Positions 18,176-27,989 of a stretch of 64,000 nt of DNA are shown piece by piece (position 1 is the stretch's first letter; every line of letters begins with the position of its first letter). The notes beneath the pieces are model-generated. The model ran no database searches, had not been told where the DNA came from, and saw nothing but the letters and a program-made list of their open reading frames with translations. Origin of the DNA: Oscillospiraceae bacterium (GTDB taxonomy: Bacteria > Bacillota > Clostridia > Oscillospirales > Ruminococcaceae); the NCBI GenBank assembly GCA_900770285.1, contig CAAGJO010000016.1, positions 1-64,000 of the forward strand, in the 5' to 3' direction. The translations under genes were made by a program, and so were the position numbers.

Positions 18176-18415
18176 CTGTTATTTTGCACTAATTGTAAAG
18201 TTAATTTTTGTAAGCTTTGTCAGGCTTGCAATATATTATACAATTATTCATCATTAAATGCATAGATTCATTGCTATATTGCACAATATGACATAACTTT
18301 TATCAAATTTTAATTACAGTATATTCCACCTTGTTTACACATTGTTTACACGGTCTATTGGCTGATTTTTTTGATTGTCAATCATTTAACAATCAAAAAT
18401 AATCCTATTATTAAA

Positions 18416-20089
18416 TCAAACCTTGATAAGATTTCCTGATTGCAGGTCTTCTTTTGCTATTTCTTTGGCTTTAACATTGAGTTTTTTGCCTGTAGCATTT
18501 CTTGGAATTTGGTTAACAAATTTATAATATTTTGGACGCTTATAATTTGCAAGCATAGGATTTTCCTTGCAATATTTGTCAATCTGCTCCGCTGTGATGC
18601 TTTCGTCATTTCTTACAATCAGAGCCGTAACCACTTCTCCTCTTGCCTCATCAGGAACAGAAGTTACAATGCAGTCCTCTACACCATCACAGCTGTTAAG
18701 TATTTCCTCAACCTGTGTAGGATAAATATTTTCACCAGCCGAAATGATCATATCATCTTTTCGTCCTACAATGCTCACAAACTGATTTTCGTCCCATGTT
18801 CCCAGGTCGTTTGTATAATAATATCCCTTATAGAATTTTTTCTTAGTTTCTTCATCATTATTATAATAACAGTATGATGATTTTGCACTGCAGCGTATTA
18901 TAACTTCGCCGACTTCCTTATTATCTCTTTCAGCTTCATCATCAGGTTCTGCACGTTTATCAGGATAGCTTTTTACAACCTTCACTTCATCATCAAGGCA
19001 TGATCTTCCTGCTGTACCTGCCATATCAGGTAAATCGAACGGACGAAGAAAGGTGTTCCAAAATGTTTCTGTTGTACCGTATCCGTTAAAGATATTTGGG
19101 GTAAGCACCTGTTGGAATTTAATGCATGCTGCTCTTTCAAGAGGACTTCCCATAGTTACAATTCCGCGCAAGGTAGAAATATTCTTTGGATTTTTCTCCT
19201 GCTCGACTGTCAATGATTCCAAAACAGCAGGAACGCCAATTAAAAATGTAAGCTTATACTTTTCTACAAAATCAAGGCACACCTTTGGTTCAAACTTTTT
19301 CATTACAACCATTGTACCGCCCACATATAATGTAGGAGCTGGACCTGCACAGTGCAGACCTCCTCTGTGGAACCAAGGAGTCATATTCATTGTAACATCT
19401 CTGTGATCGAGGGGGAAATGTATAATAACATCATGAGAAGACAAAACTTCATTTATGCTTGTAAGGGGAACACCCTTTGGTTTTCCTGTAGTGCCGGAAG
19501 TGTAAAATCTTGTGGTTTCATCATAAATATTATGTTCAAATGAAAGTTCAGGTTCACTTTCAGAGAAATTTCCGATATAATCTTCAAATGTTTTATACTT
19601 ATCTGTAGATCTGGTCTTTTTATATACATCTGTCATTATAATTATATCAGGTTTGTATTCTGCAATCTCAAGAGCCTGTGACATAAGTTCCTGCTTGTCC
19701 GATTCAAAAATAAAAACCTTTGGCTGTGAATCATCAATAGTAAGAGCAATTTCACCTGCGGAAAGCCTGAAATTTATCGGTGCATTAACAGCTCCGATTT
19801 TATGAGCCGTTACATATGCAAAAGCAAATACAGGACAGTTGGTAAGGTTATACATTATAACGTCGCCCTTTTCCACCCCGTCATTCAAAAGTGCATTTGA
19901 AAACTTATTTACCACAGAATTAAACTGAGCATAAGTCCATTCTTCACCTGTAAGAGGAAATATCATGGCTTTTTTATCAGGATATCTGTAAACATTGCGC
20001 ATAAAGCCTGCAATCCAGGTATATTCGCTTTCAAACACATTTTTGAAGTTGTTTAAGTCTTCCTTCAATTTAATATTTGCTTCATTCAT
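18416..20089 (-). CDS. AMP-forming acyl-CoA ligase (fatty-acid--CoA ligase type)
   Basis: This is an ANL-superfamily enzyme that activates a carboxylic acid with ATP and CoA. The phosphate-binding loop is YTSGTTGKPKGVP, followed by the conserved FNGYGTTETF segment, YYTNDLGTWDE (ATP-binding Asp), VGRKDDMIISAGENIYP (hinge) and the C-terminal lysine in RNATGKKLN. The sequence cannot define the acid; a medium/long-chain or aryl acid is plausible. I start at the ATG at 20089 (557 aa) because AGGGG lies 9-10 nt upstream; an upstream TTG would touch that site. It stands alone, with its own promoter. Confidence 0.9.
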   Translation of the reverse strand: MNEANIKLKEDLNNFKNVFESEYTWIAGFMRNVYRYPDKKAMIFPLTGEEWTYAQFNSVVNKFSNALLNDGVEKGDVIMYNLTNCPVFAFAYVTAHKIGAVNAPINFRLSAGEIALTIDDSQPKVFIFESDKQELMSQALEIAEYKPDIIIMTDVYKKTRSTDKYKTFEDYIGNFSESEPELSFEHNIYDETTRFYTSGTTGKPKGVPLTSINEVLSSHDVIIHFPLDHRDVTMNMTPWFHRGGLHCAGPAPTLYVGGTMVVMKKFEPKVCLDFVEKYKLTFLIGVPAVLESLTVEQEKNPKNISTLRGIVTMGSPLERAACIKFQQVLTPNIFNGYGTTETFWNTFLRPFDLPDMAGTAGRSCLDDEVKVVKSYPDKRAEPDDEAERDNKEVGEVIIRCSAKSSYCYYNNDEETKKKFYKGYYYTNDLGTWDENQFVSIVGRKDDMIISAGENIYPTQVEEILNSCDGVEDCIVTSVPDEARGEVVTALIVRNDESITAEQIDKYCKENPMLANYKRPKYYKFVNQIPRNATGKKLNVKAKEIAKEDLQSGNLIKV

Positions 20090-20119
20090 TTTATACAACC
20101 CCTTTATAAAATATCTTTA

Positions 20120-20159
20120 ATGGTTACCATAGTATACTACTTTATTTACCACATGTCAA
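20120..20159 (-). promoter_or_regulatory. Acyl-CoA ligase promoter with operator-like palindrome
   Basis: On the minus strand TTGACA (20154-20159), 17 bp and TATACT (20131-20136) form a strong promoter. Directly downstream of the -10 box, ATGGT-T-ACCAT (20120-20130) is a short palindrome covering the expected transcription start, the place where a repressor would act. Which regulator would bind is unknown. Confidence 0.75.
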
Positions 20160-20295
20160 GGGTTTTAAAGGGGAATATTAGCAAAATTTGAATAGATTAA
20201 ACAAATTGCCGATTACTGTCGAAAACAAATTATGAACATTGGTCATATTTACAAAATGCCGAAAAAACTCTTTTTTCAAACTTTTCCTTCTGTAC

Positions 20296-20324
20296 TTGAA
20301 TACTATTTCAAAATATGATATAAT
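20296..20324 (+). promoter_or_regulatory. valS promoter
   Basis: TTGAAT (20296-20301), a 17-bp spacer and TATAAT (20319-20324) predict a start near 20331. This leaves an approximately 295-nt untranslated leader before the valS ATG at 20627. Confidence 0.8.
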
Positions 20325-20330
20325 AAATCT

Positions 20331-20400
20331 AGTCTGAACTGGAAAATCAAGAAAAGATAAGATCAGGACAAAATATCTTTTCTGCCGGTATGACTCAGAA
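20331..20400 (+). ncRNA. Structured 5' end of the valS leader RNA
   Basis: The predicted transcript opens with a 10-bp perfect hairpin, AGAAAAGATA (20350-20359) with TATCTTTTCT (20374-20383), around a 14-nt loop. Outer complementary segments flank it (TCTGA/TCAGA and ACTGG/CCGGT with a G-U pair). A T-box would be expected before valS in a Firmicute, but the T-box core GGGTGGTACC is absent, so the element is unassigned. Confidence 0.5.
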
Positions 20401-20459
20401 TATTCTTATATTATATATTATAATAGTATAATAAAATATATTTTGAAAGGACTATATCT

Positions 20460-20531
20460 ATGCAAATGCTAATTCTTTGTATTTCAAAAAGCTCTTTTCC
20501 TTTTAAAATAATGCCCGGAGTACGAGTCTGA
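20460..20531 (+). CDS. Possible 23-codon leader peptide of valS ending Val-Arg-Val
   Basis: An ATG at 20460 follows GAAAGGA (20445-20451) with 8-nt spacing and opens a 23-codon frame, MQMLILCISKSSFPFKIM then PGVRV and TGA. The last codons, GTA CGA GTC TGA, contain two valine codons right at the stop. The same 12 bases recur nearly unchanged 50 bp downstream (20570-20581). Position, ribosome site and codons fit a sensor peptide for valyl-tRNA supply, but conservation is untested. Confidence 0.4.
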   Translation: MQMLILCISKSSFPFKIMPGVRV

Positions 20532-20626
20532 CACATATAAGTTTACATCTTTACCTAGGATGTACTTTTGTACGGGTCTGATATTCTTAAACTTACTGGT
20601 TATTTTATTTGAAAGGATTTGATTAT

Positions 20627-23248
20627 ATGAAAAAAGAGCTGTCAAAGCTTTATGAGCCCTCACAAGTAGAGGATAAAATCTATAAATACTGGATTGACAA
20701 TAACTGTTTCCATGCTGAACGTGATTCAGAGAAAGAGCCTTATACTATTGTGATTCCTCCCCCGAACATCACAGGTCAGCTCCATATGGGACATGCTCTT
20801 GATAACACATTGCAGGACATCCTTATCCGCTGGAAGAGAATGTCCGGCTACTGTACACTTTGGATTCCGGGAACAGACCATGCATCTATTGCCACAGAAG
20901 CTAAAATCGTTGAGGCAATGAGAAAAGAAGGAATTACAAAAGACGATATCGGCAGAGAAAAATTCCTTGAACGTGCATGGGACTGGAAAGATAAATATGG
21001 CGGAAGAATTGTTGAACAGCTTAAAAAGCTTGGTTCCTCCTGTGACTGGGAAAGAGAACGCTTTACTCTTGACGAAGGCTGCTCAAAAGCCGTAAAGGAA
21101 GTTTTTGTAAACTATTATAATAAAGGATATATTTATCGAGGCGAGAGAATCATCAACTGGTGTCCTCATTGTAAGACTTCAATTTCCAATGCAGAGGTTG
21201 AATATGAAGATCAGGACGGTTTCTTCTGGCACCTCAGATATCCGTTCAAGGACGGTTCAGGTTATGTTGAACTTGCAACTACACGTCCTGAAACATTGCT
21301 TGGTGATACTGCCGTTGCAGTAAATCCTAAAGATGAAAGATATAAGGATATTGTCGGCAAAACACTGATTCTTCCCTTGGTAGGACGTGAAATTCCTGTT
21401 GTAGCAGACAGCTATGTTGATATGGAATTTGGTACCGGCGTTGTAAAAATTACTCCAGCCCACGACCCTAATGACTTTGAGGTTGGCGCAAGACACAATC
21501 TTCCTATACTTAATGTTCTTACTGAAGATGCTAAAATTGTTGATGATTATCCCGAATATGCAGGAATGGACAGATATGAGGCAAGAAAGAAAATAGTTGA
21601 AGACCTGGAAAAGGGCGGCTACCTTGTAAAAGTTGAACCTCATGAGCATAATGTTGGAACCTGCTACCGCTGCGGAACTACAGTAGAACCGAGAGTTTCA
21701 CTTCAATGGTTTGTTAAAATGAAAGAACTTGCGAAGCCGGCTATTGAAGCAGTTAAAAACGGCAGCATAAAATTTGTTCCAAAACGTTTTGAAAAGAACT
21801 ATCTCCACTGGATGGAAGATATCCGTGACTGGTGTATTTCCCGTCAGCTTTGGTGGGGTCACCAAATTCCCGCATTTTACTGTGATGAGTGCGGAGAAAT
21901 GGTAGTAACAAAAGAAGATCACGCAGTTTGCCCTAAATGCGGAAAACCAATGCGTCAGGATCCTGATACTCTTGATACATGGTTCTCATCTGCACTGTGG
22001 CCGTTCTCAACTCTTGGCTGGCCGGACAAAAACAAAGATCTTGATTATTTCTATCCCACAAGCACTTTGGTTACAGGATATGATATTATTCCGTTCTGGG
22101 TTTCAAGAATGATTGTTGCAGGTCTGGAAAATATGAACGAAAAGCCATTTGATACCGTTCTCATTCATGGTCTTGTAAGAGATGAACAGGGCAGAAAAAT
22201 GTCTAAATCCCTGGGCAATGGTATCGATCCTCTTGAAGTTATTGATAAGTACGGCGCCGATGCACTGAGATTTATGCTTGCAACAGGAAACGCTCCCGGC
22301 AACGATATGCGTTACAGCGATGACAAGGTTAAAGCCAGCAGAAACTTTGCTAATAAGCTTTGGAATGCGTCAAGATATATTATGATGAATCTTCCTGATG
22401 ATTTTAAGGTTGACAAGCTTCCTGAAAATCTTAACATGGAAGACAAATGGATAATTTCTAAATTCAATACTCTGGCAAAGGTTGTTAATGATAATCTTGG
22501 AAATTTTGAATTGGGTATTGCCGTTTCAAATCTCTATGACTTTATTTGGGATGTCTTCTGCGATTGGTATATTGAGCTTACAAAACCTCGTATTGCAGCA
22601 GGGGGAGAAACAGCCAAAACTGCTCAGACTGTTCTTGTCTGGGTTATGAAAGGCATGCTTAAACTTTTGCATCCTTTTATGCCGTTTATCACTGAAGAAA
22701 TATGGCAGGCTCTTGTAAATGACGGCACATCAATTATGCTTAACGATTATCCTGTATATCACGAAGAGCTTTCATTTGAAGAAGACGAAGAAAAGTTTGA
22801 AAAAATTATTGCTGCAATTAAAGCAATCCGTGCTACAAGAAATGGTATGAATGTTCCTCCTTCCGTTAAGGCAAAGCTTTATATTGAAACCCAGGAAAAG
22901 GATATTTTTACTTTGGGAGAAATGTTCTTTAAGCGACTTGCATCAGCATCAGAAATTGAAATTGCTGATAAGTGGGATATTGCAGATACAGTTACCGTTG
23001 TAACAGACAGTGCAAGAATTTTTATTCCGCTTTCAGATATTATTGATGTTGAAAAGGAAACTGCACGACTTGAGAAAGAGAAAAAAGCAGTTCAGAAAGA
23101 TTTAGACTTCCTGAACGGAAAACTTAACAATCAGGGATTTTTGGCAAAAGCTCCTGAACAGCTTATTAATGCTCAGCGCGAAAAGCTTGCCAAAGCCCAG
23201 GAAAAGATAGAAAAGATTGAAGAATCTCTTGCGGCATTGAAAAAATAA
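20627..23248 (+). CDS. valS: Valyl-tRNA synthetase
   Basis: A class Ia synthetase that charges tRNA-Val and edits threonine. The HIGH-type motif is in [21 protein letters not shown] in [14 protein letters not shown]. The editing domain includes the conserved [19 protein letters not shown] zinc-finger-like pair of CxxC motifs occurs ([16 protein letters not shown]). The C-terminal coiled-coil arm (about 815-870) closes the protein. I use the ATG at 20627 (873 aa), 9 nt after GAAAGGA, not the upstream TTG. A terminator follows directly. Confidence 0.98.
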   Translation: MKKELSKLYEPSQVEDKIYKYWIDNNCFHAERDSEKEPYTIVIPPPNITGQLHMGHALDNTLQDILIRWKRMSGYCTLWIPGTDHASIATEAKIVEAMRKEGITKDDIGREKFLERAWDWKDKYGGRIVEQLKKLGSSCDWERERFTLDEGCSKAVKEVFVNYYNKGYIYRGERIINWCPHCKTSISNAEVEYEDQDGFFWHLRYPFKDGSGYVELATTRPETLLGDTAVAVNPKDERYKDIVGKTLILPLVGREIPVVADSYVDMEFGTGVVKITPAHDPNDFEVGARHNLPILNVLTEDAKIVDDYPEYAGMDRYEARKKIVEDLEKGGYLVKVEPHEHNVGTCYRCGTTVEPRVSLQWFVKMKELAKPAIEAVKNGSIKFVPKRFEKNYLHWMEDIRDWCISRQLWWGHQIPAFYCDECGEMVVTKEDHAVCPKCGKPMRQDPDTLDTWFSSALWPFSTLGWPDKNKDLDYFYPTSTLVTGYDIIPFWVSRMIVAGLENMNEKPFDTVLIHGLVRDEQGRKMSKSLGNGIDPLEVIDKYGADALRFMLATGNAPGNDMRYSDDKVKASRNFANKLWNASRYIMMNLPDDFKVDKLPENLNMEDKWIISKFNTLAKVVNDNLGNFELGIAVSNLYDFIWDVFCDWYIELTKPRIAAGGETAKTAQTVLVWVMKGMLKLLHPFMPFITEEIWQALVNDGTSIMLNDYPVYHEELSFEEDEEKFEKIIAAIKAIRATRNGMNVPPSVKAKLYIETQEKDIFTLGEMFFKRLASASEIEIADKWDIADTVTVVTDSARIFIPLSDIIDVEKETARLEKEKKAVQKDLDFLNGKLNNQGFLAKAPEQLINAQREKLAKAQEKIEKIEESLAALKK

Positions 23249-23261
23249 TGTATAATACAAC

Positions 23262-23296
23262 AGGCGGACAGCTTAAATGCTGTCCGCCTTATTTTG
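23262..23296 (+). terminator. valS terminator
   Basis: AGGCGGACAGC (23262-23272) and GCTGTCCGCCT (23279-23289) form a perfect 11-bp stem with a 6-nt loop, followed by TATTTTG. Confidence 0.95.
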
Positions 23297-23399
23297 TTGC
23301 AAAAACCATATTTTTAAGGAATGATTTCAGACGAGATTGTAGGCAAATTTGCAGTAAACAATCCCGTATTCATCGTACTGCAGGGAACAAGAACCAAGG

Positions 23400-24287
23400 T
23401 CACTGACAAACATATCCGTAATCTGCCGTGCACGCTAATGCCTCGCCCTGTAAAACCTTTGTTTCAAAACCATGCTTGGTATTTTCAATTAAGTCCTTGC
23501 AAACTTCAACTTTGTCTTTCTCCACAAAAAGTACAATTGTAGATCCGCCAAATTCAAAACAGCCCTTTTCCTCTCCCCGTCTTACTTTTGCAATTCCTCT
23601 CTCATTATTGGAGATTTTTCCTACCATAAGTGCGCCAACCTCCATTTGAATAACATCTCCAAGTTTCTCGCTTCTGATTAAGCAATATTCCCGGCAGTTT
23701 TCCTTGTATACGGGATAATGTTCATTAATGACAGGATTAACCGTATGCAAAAAGCCGTCTATGTATCTGTTATGACTTTTTATACCGCTGCATGAATAAC
23801 AGTATCTGTGATAATCGTCAACAGAAAGACGAATAATCAATGCTGTACCGCCGTTATATCTTTCAGCAAGAGAACTGTCACGAAGAATAGAATTAACAGT
23901 ATATACTGAATTTTTTATAATAAAACTGCTTGAATTACCGATTTTATAAGCTGAAACCTTGCCGTCACACGGAGATATTAAAATATTTTCATCTTTAGTT
24001 ATAAATCTCTTTCCGGATTTTATTTTTCTTGTGAAAAAATCATTGAATGAACGATATTCTCTTTCTTCATATTCACTCATATCAATTTGGTTTTTCTCAA
24101 TGAATTTATCAATTGCTCTGGCAGACAAAGAACTGTCCATTATAATTCTGCTGAGTCTGGAAAAAACCGGCAGGCTTAAAAATTTCATCAATGCCCGTCC
24201 CATAGAAGATGAATATGCGTCTGCAAGGAATTCATCCTGTTTTGTTGTCTTATTAAATTCATTACCCGAACGGTCACGGTATTTCAT
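23400..24287 (-). CDS. psd: Phosphatidylserine decarboxylase
   Basis: Converts phosphatidylserine to phosphatidylethanolamine in the membrane. The proenzyme cleaves itself at a Gly-Ser bond to make a pyruvoyl group; here the motif is GGST in CFEFGGSTIVLF (LGST in many homologues). Family histidines are visible in DDYHRYCY and LHTVNPVINEHYP. The 295-aa length fits the Gram-positive type. It is the last gene of the run dagK-like, mraY-like, UPF0104, pssA, psd, which together would make PE. Confidence 0.95.
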   Translation of the reverse strand: MKYRDRSGNEFNKTTKQDEFLADAYSSSMGRALMKFLSLPVFSRLSRIIMDSSLSARAIDKFIEKNQIDMSEYEEREYRSFNDFFTRKIKSGKRFITKDENILISPCDGKVSAYKIGNSSSFIIKNSVYTVNSILRDSSLAERYNGGTALIIRLSVDDYHRYCYSCSGIKSHNRYIDGFLHTVNPVINEHYPVYKENCREYCLIRSEKLGDVIQMEVGALMVGKISNNERGIAKVRRGEEKGCFEFGGSTIVLFVEKDKVEVCKDLIENTKHGFETKVLQGEALACTADYGYVCQ

Positions 24288-24359
24288 AAACTAATCTCCT
24301 TCAATACATTTAATCTGAATGTTCCCGCCACCTTAGCGATGAGAAATATCCTGTCCAAG

Positions 24360-24995
24360 TTATATTATGTGAGACATTTTAAGATATCCCAGGAATATAA
24401 TTACGCCAAGAGTAAATAAAATAATAATTCCTTTTATATTAGGCTTTTTAACATTAATTTTCAGCACAAAAAGTAGAGCCAAAAGAATGACAAACCCCTG
24501 CATTATGTAAGGAAATACAGGCTTTGGAATATTAAGACGTCCAACGTAAAGCAATGGCAATATTGCCGCTGCTGATGTTACAGGCAGACCCACATAGGCT
24601 TTTCTGCATTCTGTAGTACTGCGCTGACGTTCTTCCTCCATTACGTTAAAATAGCCCAGACGTATAACTGCGGCAAGGACAATCATAACTGCTGATACAA
24701 TGCCTATACCATGATTAAATCCATAGCTATAGCTTATAACAGCAGGAAAAACACCAAAGCAGACCAGATCACAAAGAGAGTCAATCTGAATCCCAAAAAC
24801 TTTTTCATGTTCAGTTCTGTCCTTTTTTCTTCTTGCAATTCTTCCGTCAAATAAATCACATATTCCCGAAACCAGCAGGCAAAGAAATGCAATAGCCGTT
24901 GCATGCTGATGAGAAATAACCTGAGTAATGCCTATAACAGCCGACGTTAACCCCAAATACGTCAATATTACAGAATAATTATAAAACCCTATCAT
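24360..24995 (-). CDS. pssA: CDP-diacylglycerol--serine O-phosphatidyltransferase
   Basis: Makes phosphatidylserine from CDP-diacylglycerol and serine, feeding the decarboxylase encoded 72 bp downstream. The CDP-alcohol phosphatidyltransferase motif is present: DLFDGRIARR, then G-x3-D-x3-D in FGIQIDSLCDL. The 211-aa protein has about six membrane segments. Its ATG overlaps the stop of the preceding gene by 4 bp (ATGA). The pairing with psd favours serine over glycerol phosphate as substrate. Confidence 0.93.
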   Translation of the reverse strand: MIGFYNYSVILTYLGLTSAVIGITQVISHQHATAIAFLCLLVSGICDLFDGRIARRKKDRTEHEKVFGIQIDSLCDLVCFGVFPAVISYSYGFNHGIGIVSAVMIVLAAVIRLGYFNVMEEERQRSTTECRKAYVGLPVTSAAAILPLLYVGRLNIPKPVFPYIMQGFVILLALLFVLKINVKKPNIKGIIILFTLGVIIFLGYLKMSHII

Positions 24996-26035
24996 TTTAA
25001 TTTCTCCCTGTTAATATCTTTTTTTACATTAATAATCTGTGTTACCCCTGTAACGATACCGCCAAGTATCAGTACAATATAAAAACTAAGGCTTCTGCTC
25101 ATTATCAAAGCAGATTTAACTGTCTGTCTGCCAAAGATTTCATTAAACATGCCTAAGAAACAGCCCTCAGTAATTCCTGCCGCACCCGGCAATGGAAGCA
25201 TTTCAACAGCCACAGCAATAAGTGTCTGCAATGCAATAATATCCACGAATCCGGTACCGCTGAGTCCAAAGGACTTGTACACTATATATGTTACAGCAAA
25301 AAGAGAAATTCTCTGTACCGCTGTAATAAGCATTATAATTCCGACTTTTCCCGGATTGCCCTTGATATATTCAGCGCTTTCCTTATAATTTTTACAGATA
25401 TTTATAACCTTTTCACGCCACTTCTCTTCATGTCTGAAAATCTTTATACAAGCAAGCAAATGAACAATGCTTAATAAAAACTTTTCTGTCCAATAGGGTT
25501 TTATAACAAGCAAACCCAATAGTGCAATAAATGCAAGATTCAGCACAAATCCTAAAATTACAAGCCATATCAGACTGCCAACATGGTCAATCAGATGATT
25601 AAATCTGAAAATAAGAAAAAAAGCTCCCAGAAGTACAAGAACCAACTTGTATGTAAAGGCAATTACAACCATGATAAGCGTTGAATGTCCAACGCTTACC
25701 CCATCTTTTCGCATATAATAGATCTGTGCAGGCTGACCGCCTGATGATGAAGGTGTAATATAGCTTACAAAAAATCCAATGAAAGAGTATTTTATGCATC
25801 TTAACAAAGGTATTTTTACATCAAACATTTTGAGCATATATTTTATTATGACTGATTCGCTGCATACAAACACCAGAACCAGTATAAACCCAATAATCAG
25901 CCATCCTATTTCAGCACTTTTTACATCGCTTATAAAGGTTTCAATACCATTATCTTTGAACAGCAGCCATAAAGTAGCAGCAGATATAACCAGAATAAGT
26001 AATATATCAATGGCATATCCAATTTTTTTCTTCAA
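24992..26035 (-). CDS. UPF0104/MprF-type polytopic membrane protein
   Basis: A 347-aa membrane protein with about eight hydrophobic segments, matching the lysylphosphatidylglycerol synthase transmembrane (UPF0104, AglD/MprF flippase-like) family. Visible hallmarks are ITPSSSGGQPAQIYYMRKDG and PLPGAAGITEGCFLGMF. It lacks the cytoplasmic aminoacyl-transferase domain of full MprF, so lipid translocation is more likely than lipid lysylation. It begins with TTG, 7 nt after AAGGAG, and overlaps pssA. Its exact lipid substrate is unknown. Confidence 0.88.
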   Translation of the reverse strand: MKKKIGYAIDILLILVISAATLWLLFKDNGIETFISDVKSAEIGWLIIGFILVLVFVCSESVIIKYMLKMFDVKIPLLRCIKYSFIGFFVSYITPSSSGGQPAQIYYMRKDGVSVGHSTLIMVVIAFTYKLVLVLLGAFFLIFRFNHLIDHVGSLIWLVILGFVLNLAFIALLGLLVIKPYWTEKFLLSIVHLLACIKIFRHEEKWREKVINICKNYKESAEYIKGNPGKVGIIMLITAVQRISLFAVTYIVYKSFGLSGTGFVDIIALQTLIAVAVEMLPLPGAAGITEGCFLGMFNEIFGRQTVKSALIMSRSLSFYIVLILGGIVTGVTQIINVKKDINREKLK

Positions 26036-26059
26036 AATATATCTCCTTAATTAATGCAT

Positions 26060-27016
26060 TTAAATTGATGCAAGCAAATATGCCGCCAGACCAATAATAG
26101 TCTGTATGATAACAAATCTTGTAACAACCTGTGTATCGGACCAGTTGTTCTTCTTTCTTGCATGGTCATGAAGAGGAGTCCTGATTTTTTCCATAAAGTT
26201 CATTTTCTTTGTAACACGTCTTATCGTAAGCTTTACAAGTCCCAGTCCACCGTCAAGAATAAGAACTATAGCAAATGGTATAAACAGCAGCGGATGATTA
26301 CTGTACATTGCCATCATGGCGATAAATACACCAATAGCTCTTGAACCTGCATCGCCCATAAGAAGTCTGCTTGGAGATGCATTAAACCAAAGATATGCAA
26401 ACAAAGTCATAATCATTATAACATCAGGTACAAACATATTTGTGTTTACCAACAGCAATCCGAATAGAACCAGCGTTGATATGGACAATGAGCCGCAAAG
26501 TCCGTCGACACCATCAGAACAGTTTGTAACATTGATCGACGCCCATACAAGAACAGCGCCCAAAATAACATAAAGAACAACAGGGATATGGATAAGATGA
26601 CCGAAAAAGAAAATATCCGTTGAATTATGTACCACAAAATTTACAGCCACACCAATAGAAATTACCCCGTCAATCAAGCCTTTTTTCAGTTCTCCCCAAG
26701 GCTTTTCGGCAGAGTCGTCAAAAAAACCCATAAGCATTGCCACGTAGATAAGAACAATATTTATAACTTCCTGAAGGCTCATCGGTACAAACAGCGTACA
26801 GCTGATTACAAAACTTGTAATAAAGAGCAATCCAGCACCTCGGGGCTTTCCTTCAGAAAGTGCACCGTTTACTGCATACTGTCTGCCCTGATCTTTAGGC
26901 AGCAGCTTTTTAAAACATTTTAGTGACAAAAATGAGAGCAAAAATGATACTGCCACAACAATTAACCAAAGCAAAGCAGTACTTACATTACTATTTTGTA
27001 TCAAATAAAAAATCAT
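26060..27016 (-). CDS. MraY-like phospho-sugar transferase (paralogue in a phospholipid operon)
   Basis: A 318-aa, roughly ten-segment membrane enzyme of the MraY/WecA family that moves a phospho-sugar from a UDP donor to a polyprenyl phosphate. The family aspartates are present in MGFFDDSAEK, NVTNCSDGVDGLCG and LMGDAGSRAIG. The segment TPLHDHARKKNNWSD corresponds to the MraY motif that normally reads H-H-H; here the middle His is Asp. It is not in a cell-wall (dcw) cluster but overlaps the lipid kinase gene by 4 bp. It could be the sole MraY or a specialised paralogue. Confidence 0.85.
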   Translation of the reverse strand: MIFYLIQNSNVSTALLWLIVVAVSFLLSFLSLKCFKKLLPKDQGRQYAVNGALSEGKPRGAGLLFITSFVISCTLFVPMSLQEVINIVLIYVAMLMGFFDDSAEKPWGELKKGLIDGVISIGVAVNFVVHNSTDIFFFGHLIHIPVVLYVILGAVLVWASINVTNCSDGVDGLCGSLSISTLVLFGLLLVNTNMFVPDVIMIMTLFAYLWFNASPSRLLMGDAGSRAIGVFIAMMAMYSNHPLLFIPFAIVLILDGGLGLVKLTIRRVTKKMNFMEKIRTPLHDHARKKNNWSDTQVVTRFVIIQTIIGLAAYLLASI

Positions 27017-27966
27017 AGCTGTTCTCCCCCTGAAATATTATTTTCTGTTATATTCTGTTCTTCCGTCTTTTCATCCGGAGTAAGTCTTAATCTTAAAGCC
27101 TTTTCATGATTTATGATCTCAACCTCTTTATGTATTCCTCCTGCTTCTCCGTCAAGCGTCCACGCAATTTCCTCATCAGAAATAAACTTAACCTTTGATG
27201 TTTTAAAAGTAACAAAGCAATTTTCCTTTTCAAGATTACTGAGCAAAGCACCGTTAATTGTCTTTTGCAAATCAATAAGATTATTCGGCTTTTTAACAAG
27301 TGTTACCTCATACATACCGTCATCAAAACAAACGCCGTTGGTAATAAGCTTTCTCATTCCGCCTACTGACATAGTATTTGTAACCATGCCAAGAATGAAA
27401 TTTCCTTCCAACACCTCACCGTCATGCTCAACCCTCATGTGATAACTTGTAATTCTGGGCAGTCTTTTAATGCCTTCAACAATATAAGCCGCATGACCGA
27501 GTACATTTTTAATATTCTGCGGCGTTTCATATGAAACATCAGTAAAAGCGCCAAATGCTGCAACGTATACAAAATATTCACTGTTAAACTGACCGATATC
27601 AATATGAAAATCAACACCGTTCATAACCTGTTCCGCTGCTAAAGTCATATTTTTAGGTATTCCAAGGCTTGCTGCAAAATCATTGGTTGAGCCTGCAGGA
27701 ATATATCCCAGAGATTTATCAAAGCCAATCTCCATCAAGCCTTTGACAACCTCGCTTAATGTTCCGTCTCCTCCAGAAGCAATAACCATATCAAAATCAT
27801 TTGCACTTGCCATAATTTTTGCATATCCGTCCATAGGAGCCTGTGTTGGATATGCCGTTACCTCATAATCATGCTTGGTAAAAACATCAATCATATCACA
27901 TAAATTTGATTTTATCAAGCCTTTTCCTGCATTAGGATTAAATACAAACAAAAGCTTCTTTGACAT
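27013..27966 (-). CDS. Diacylglycerol kinase-like lipid kinase (DagK/YegS family)
   Basis: An ATP-dependent lipid kinase that would return diacylglycerol to phosphatidic acid, the precursor for phospholipid synthesis. The N-terminus LLFVFNPNAGKG, nucleotide loop ASGGDGTLSEV and GYIPAGSTNDFAAS are the family signatures; WTLDGEAGG lies in the C-terminal beta domain. At 317 aa it has the usual length. It heads the phospholipid gene run and overlaps the MraY-like gene by 4 bp. Confidence 0.92.
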   Translation of the reverse strand: MSKKLLFVFNPNAGKGLIKSNLCDMIDVFTKHDYEVTAYPTQAPMDGYAKIMASANDFDMVIASGGDGTLSEVVKGLMEIGFDKSLGYIPAGSTNDFAASLGIPKNMTLAAEQVMNGVDFHIDIGQFNSEYFVYVAAFGAFTDVSYETPQNIKNVLGHAAYIVEGIKRLPRITSYHMRVEHDGEVLEGNFILGMVTNTMSVGGMRKLITNGVCFDDGMYEVTLVKKPNNLIDLQKTINGALLSNLEKENCFVTFKTSKVKFISDEEIAWTLDGEAGGIHKEVEIINHEKALRLRLTPDEKTEEQNITENNISGGEQL

Positions 27967-27989
27967 TATATTCTCACCTTTTTTGAAAT

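Noticed and set aside
18370..18397. AT-rich inverted repeat as terminator of the acyl-CoA ligase gene
   Set aside because: TTTGATTGT/ACAATCAAA is a weak stem, and it lies just after the gene's stop codon, but no T-tract follows on the minus strand.
20331..20626. T-box riboswitch before valS
   Set aside because: The length and position fit, but the T-box core GGGTGGTACC and the usual antiterminator/terminator pair are absent. I report an unassigned leader instead.
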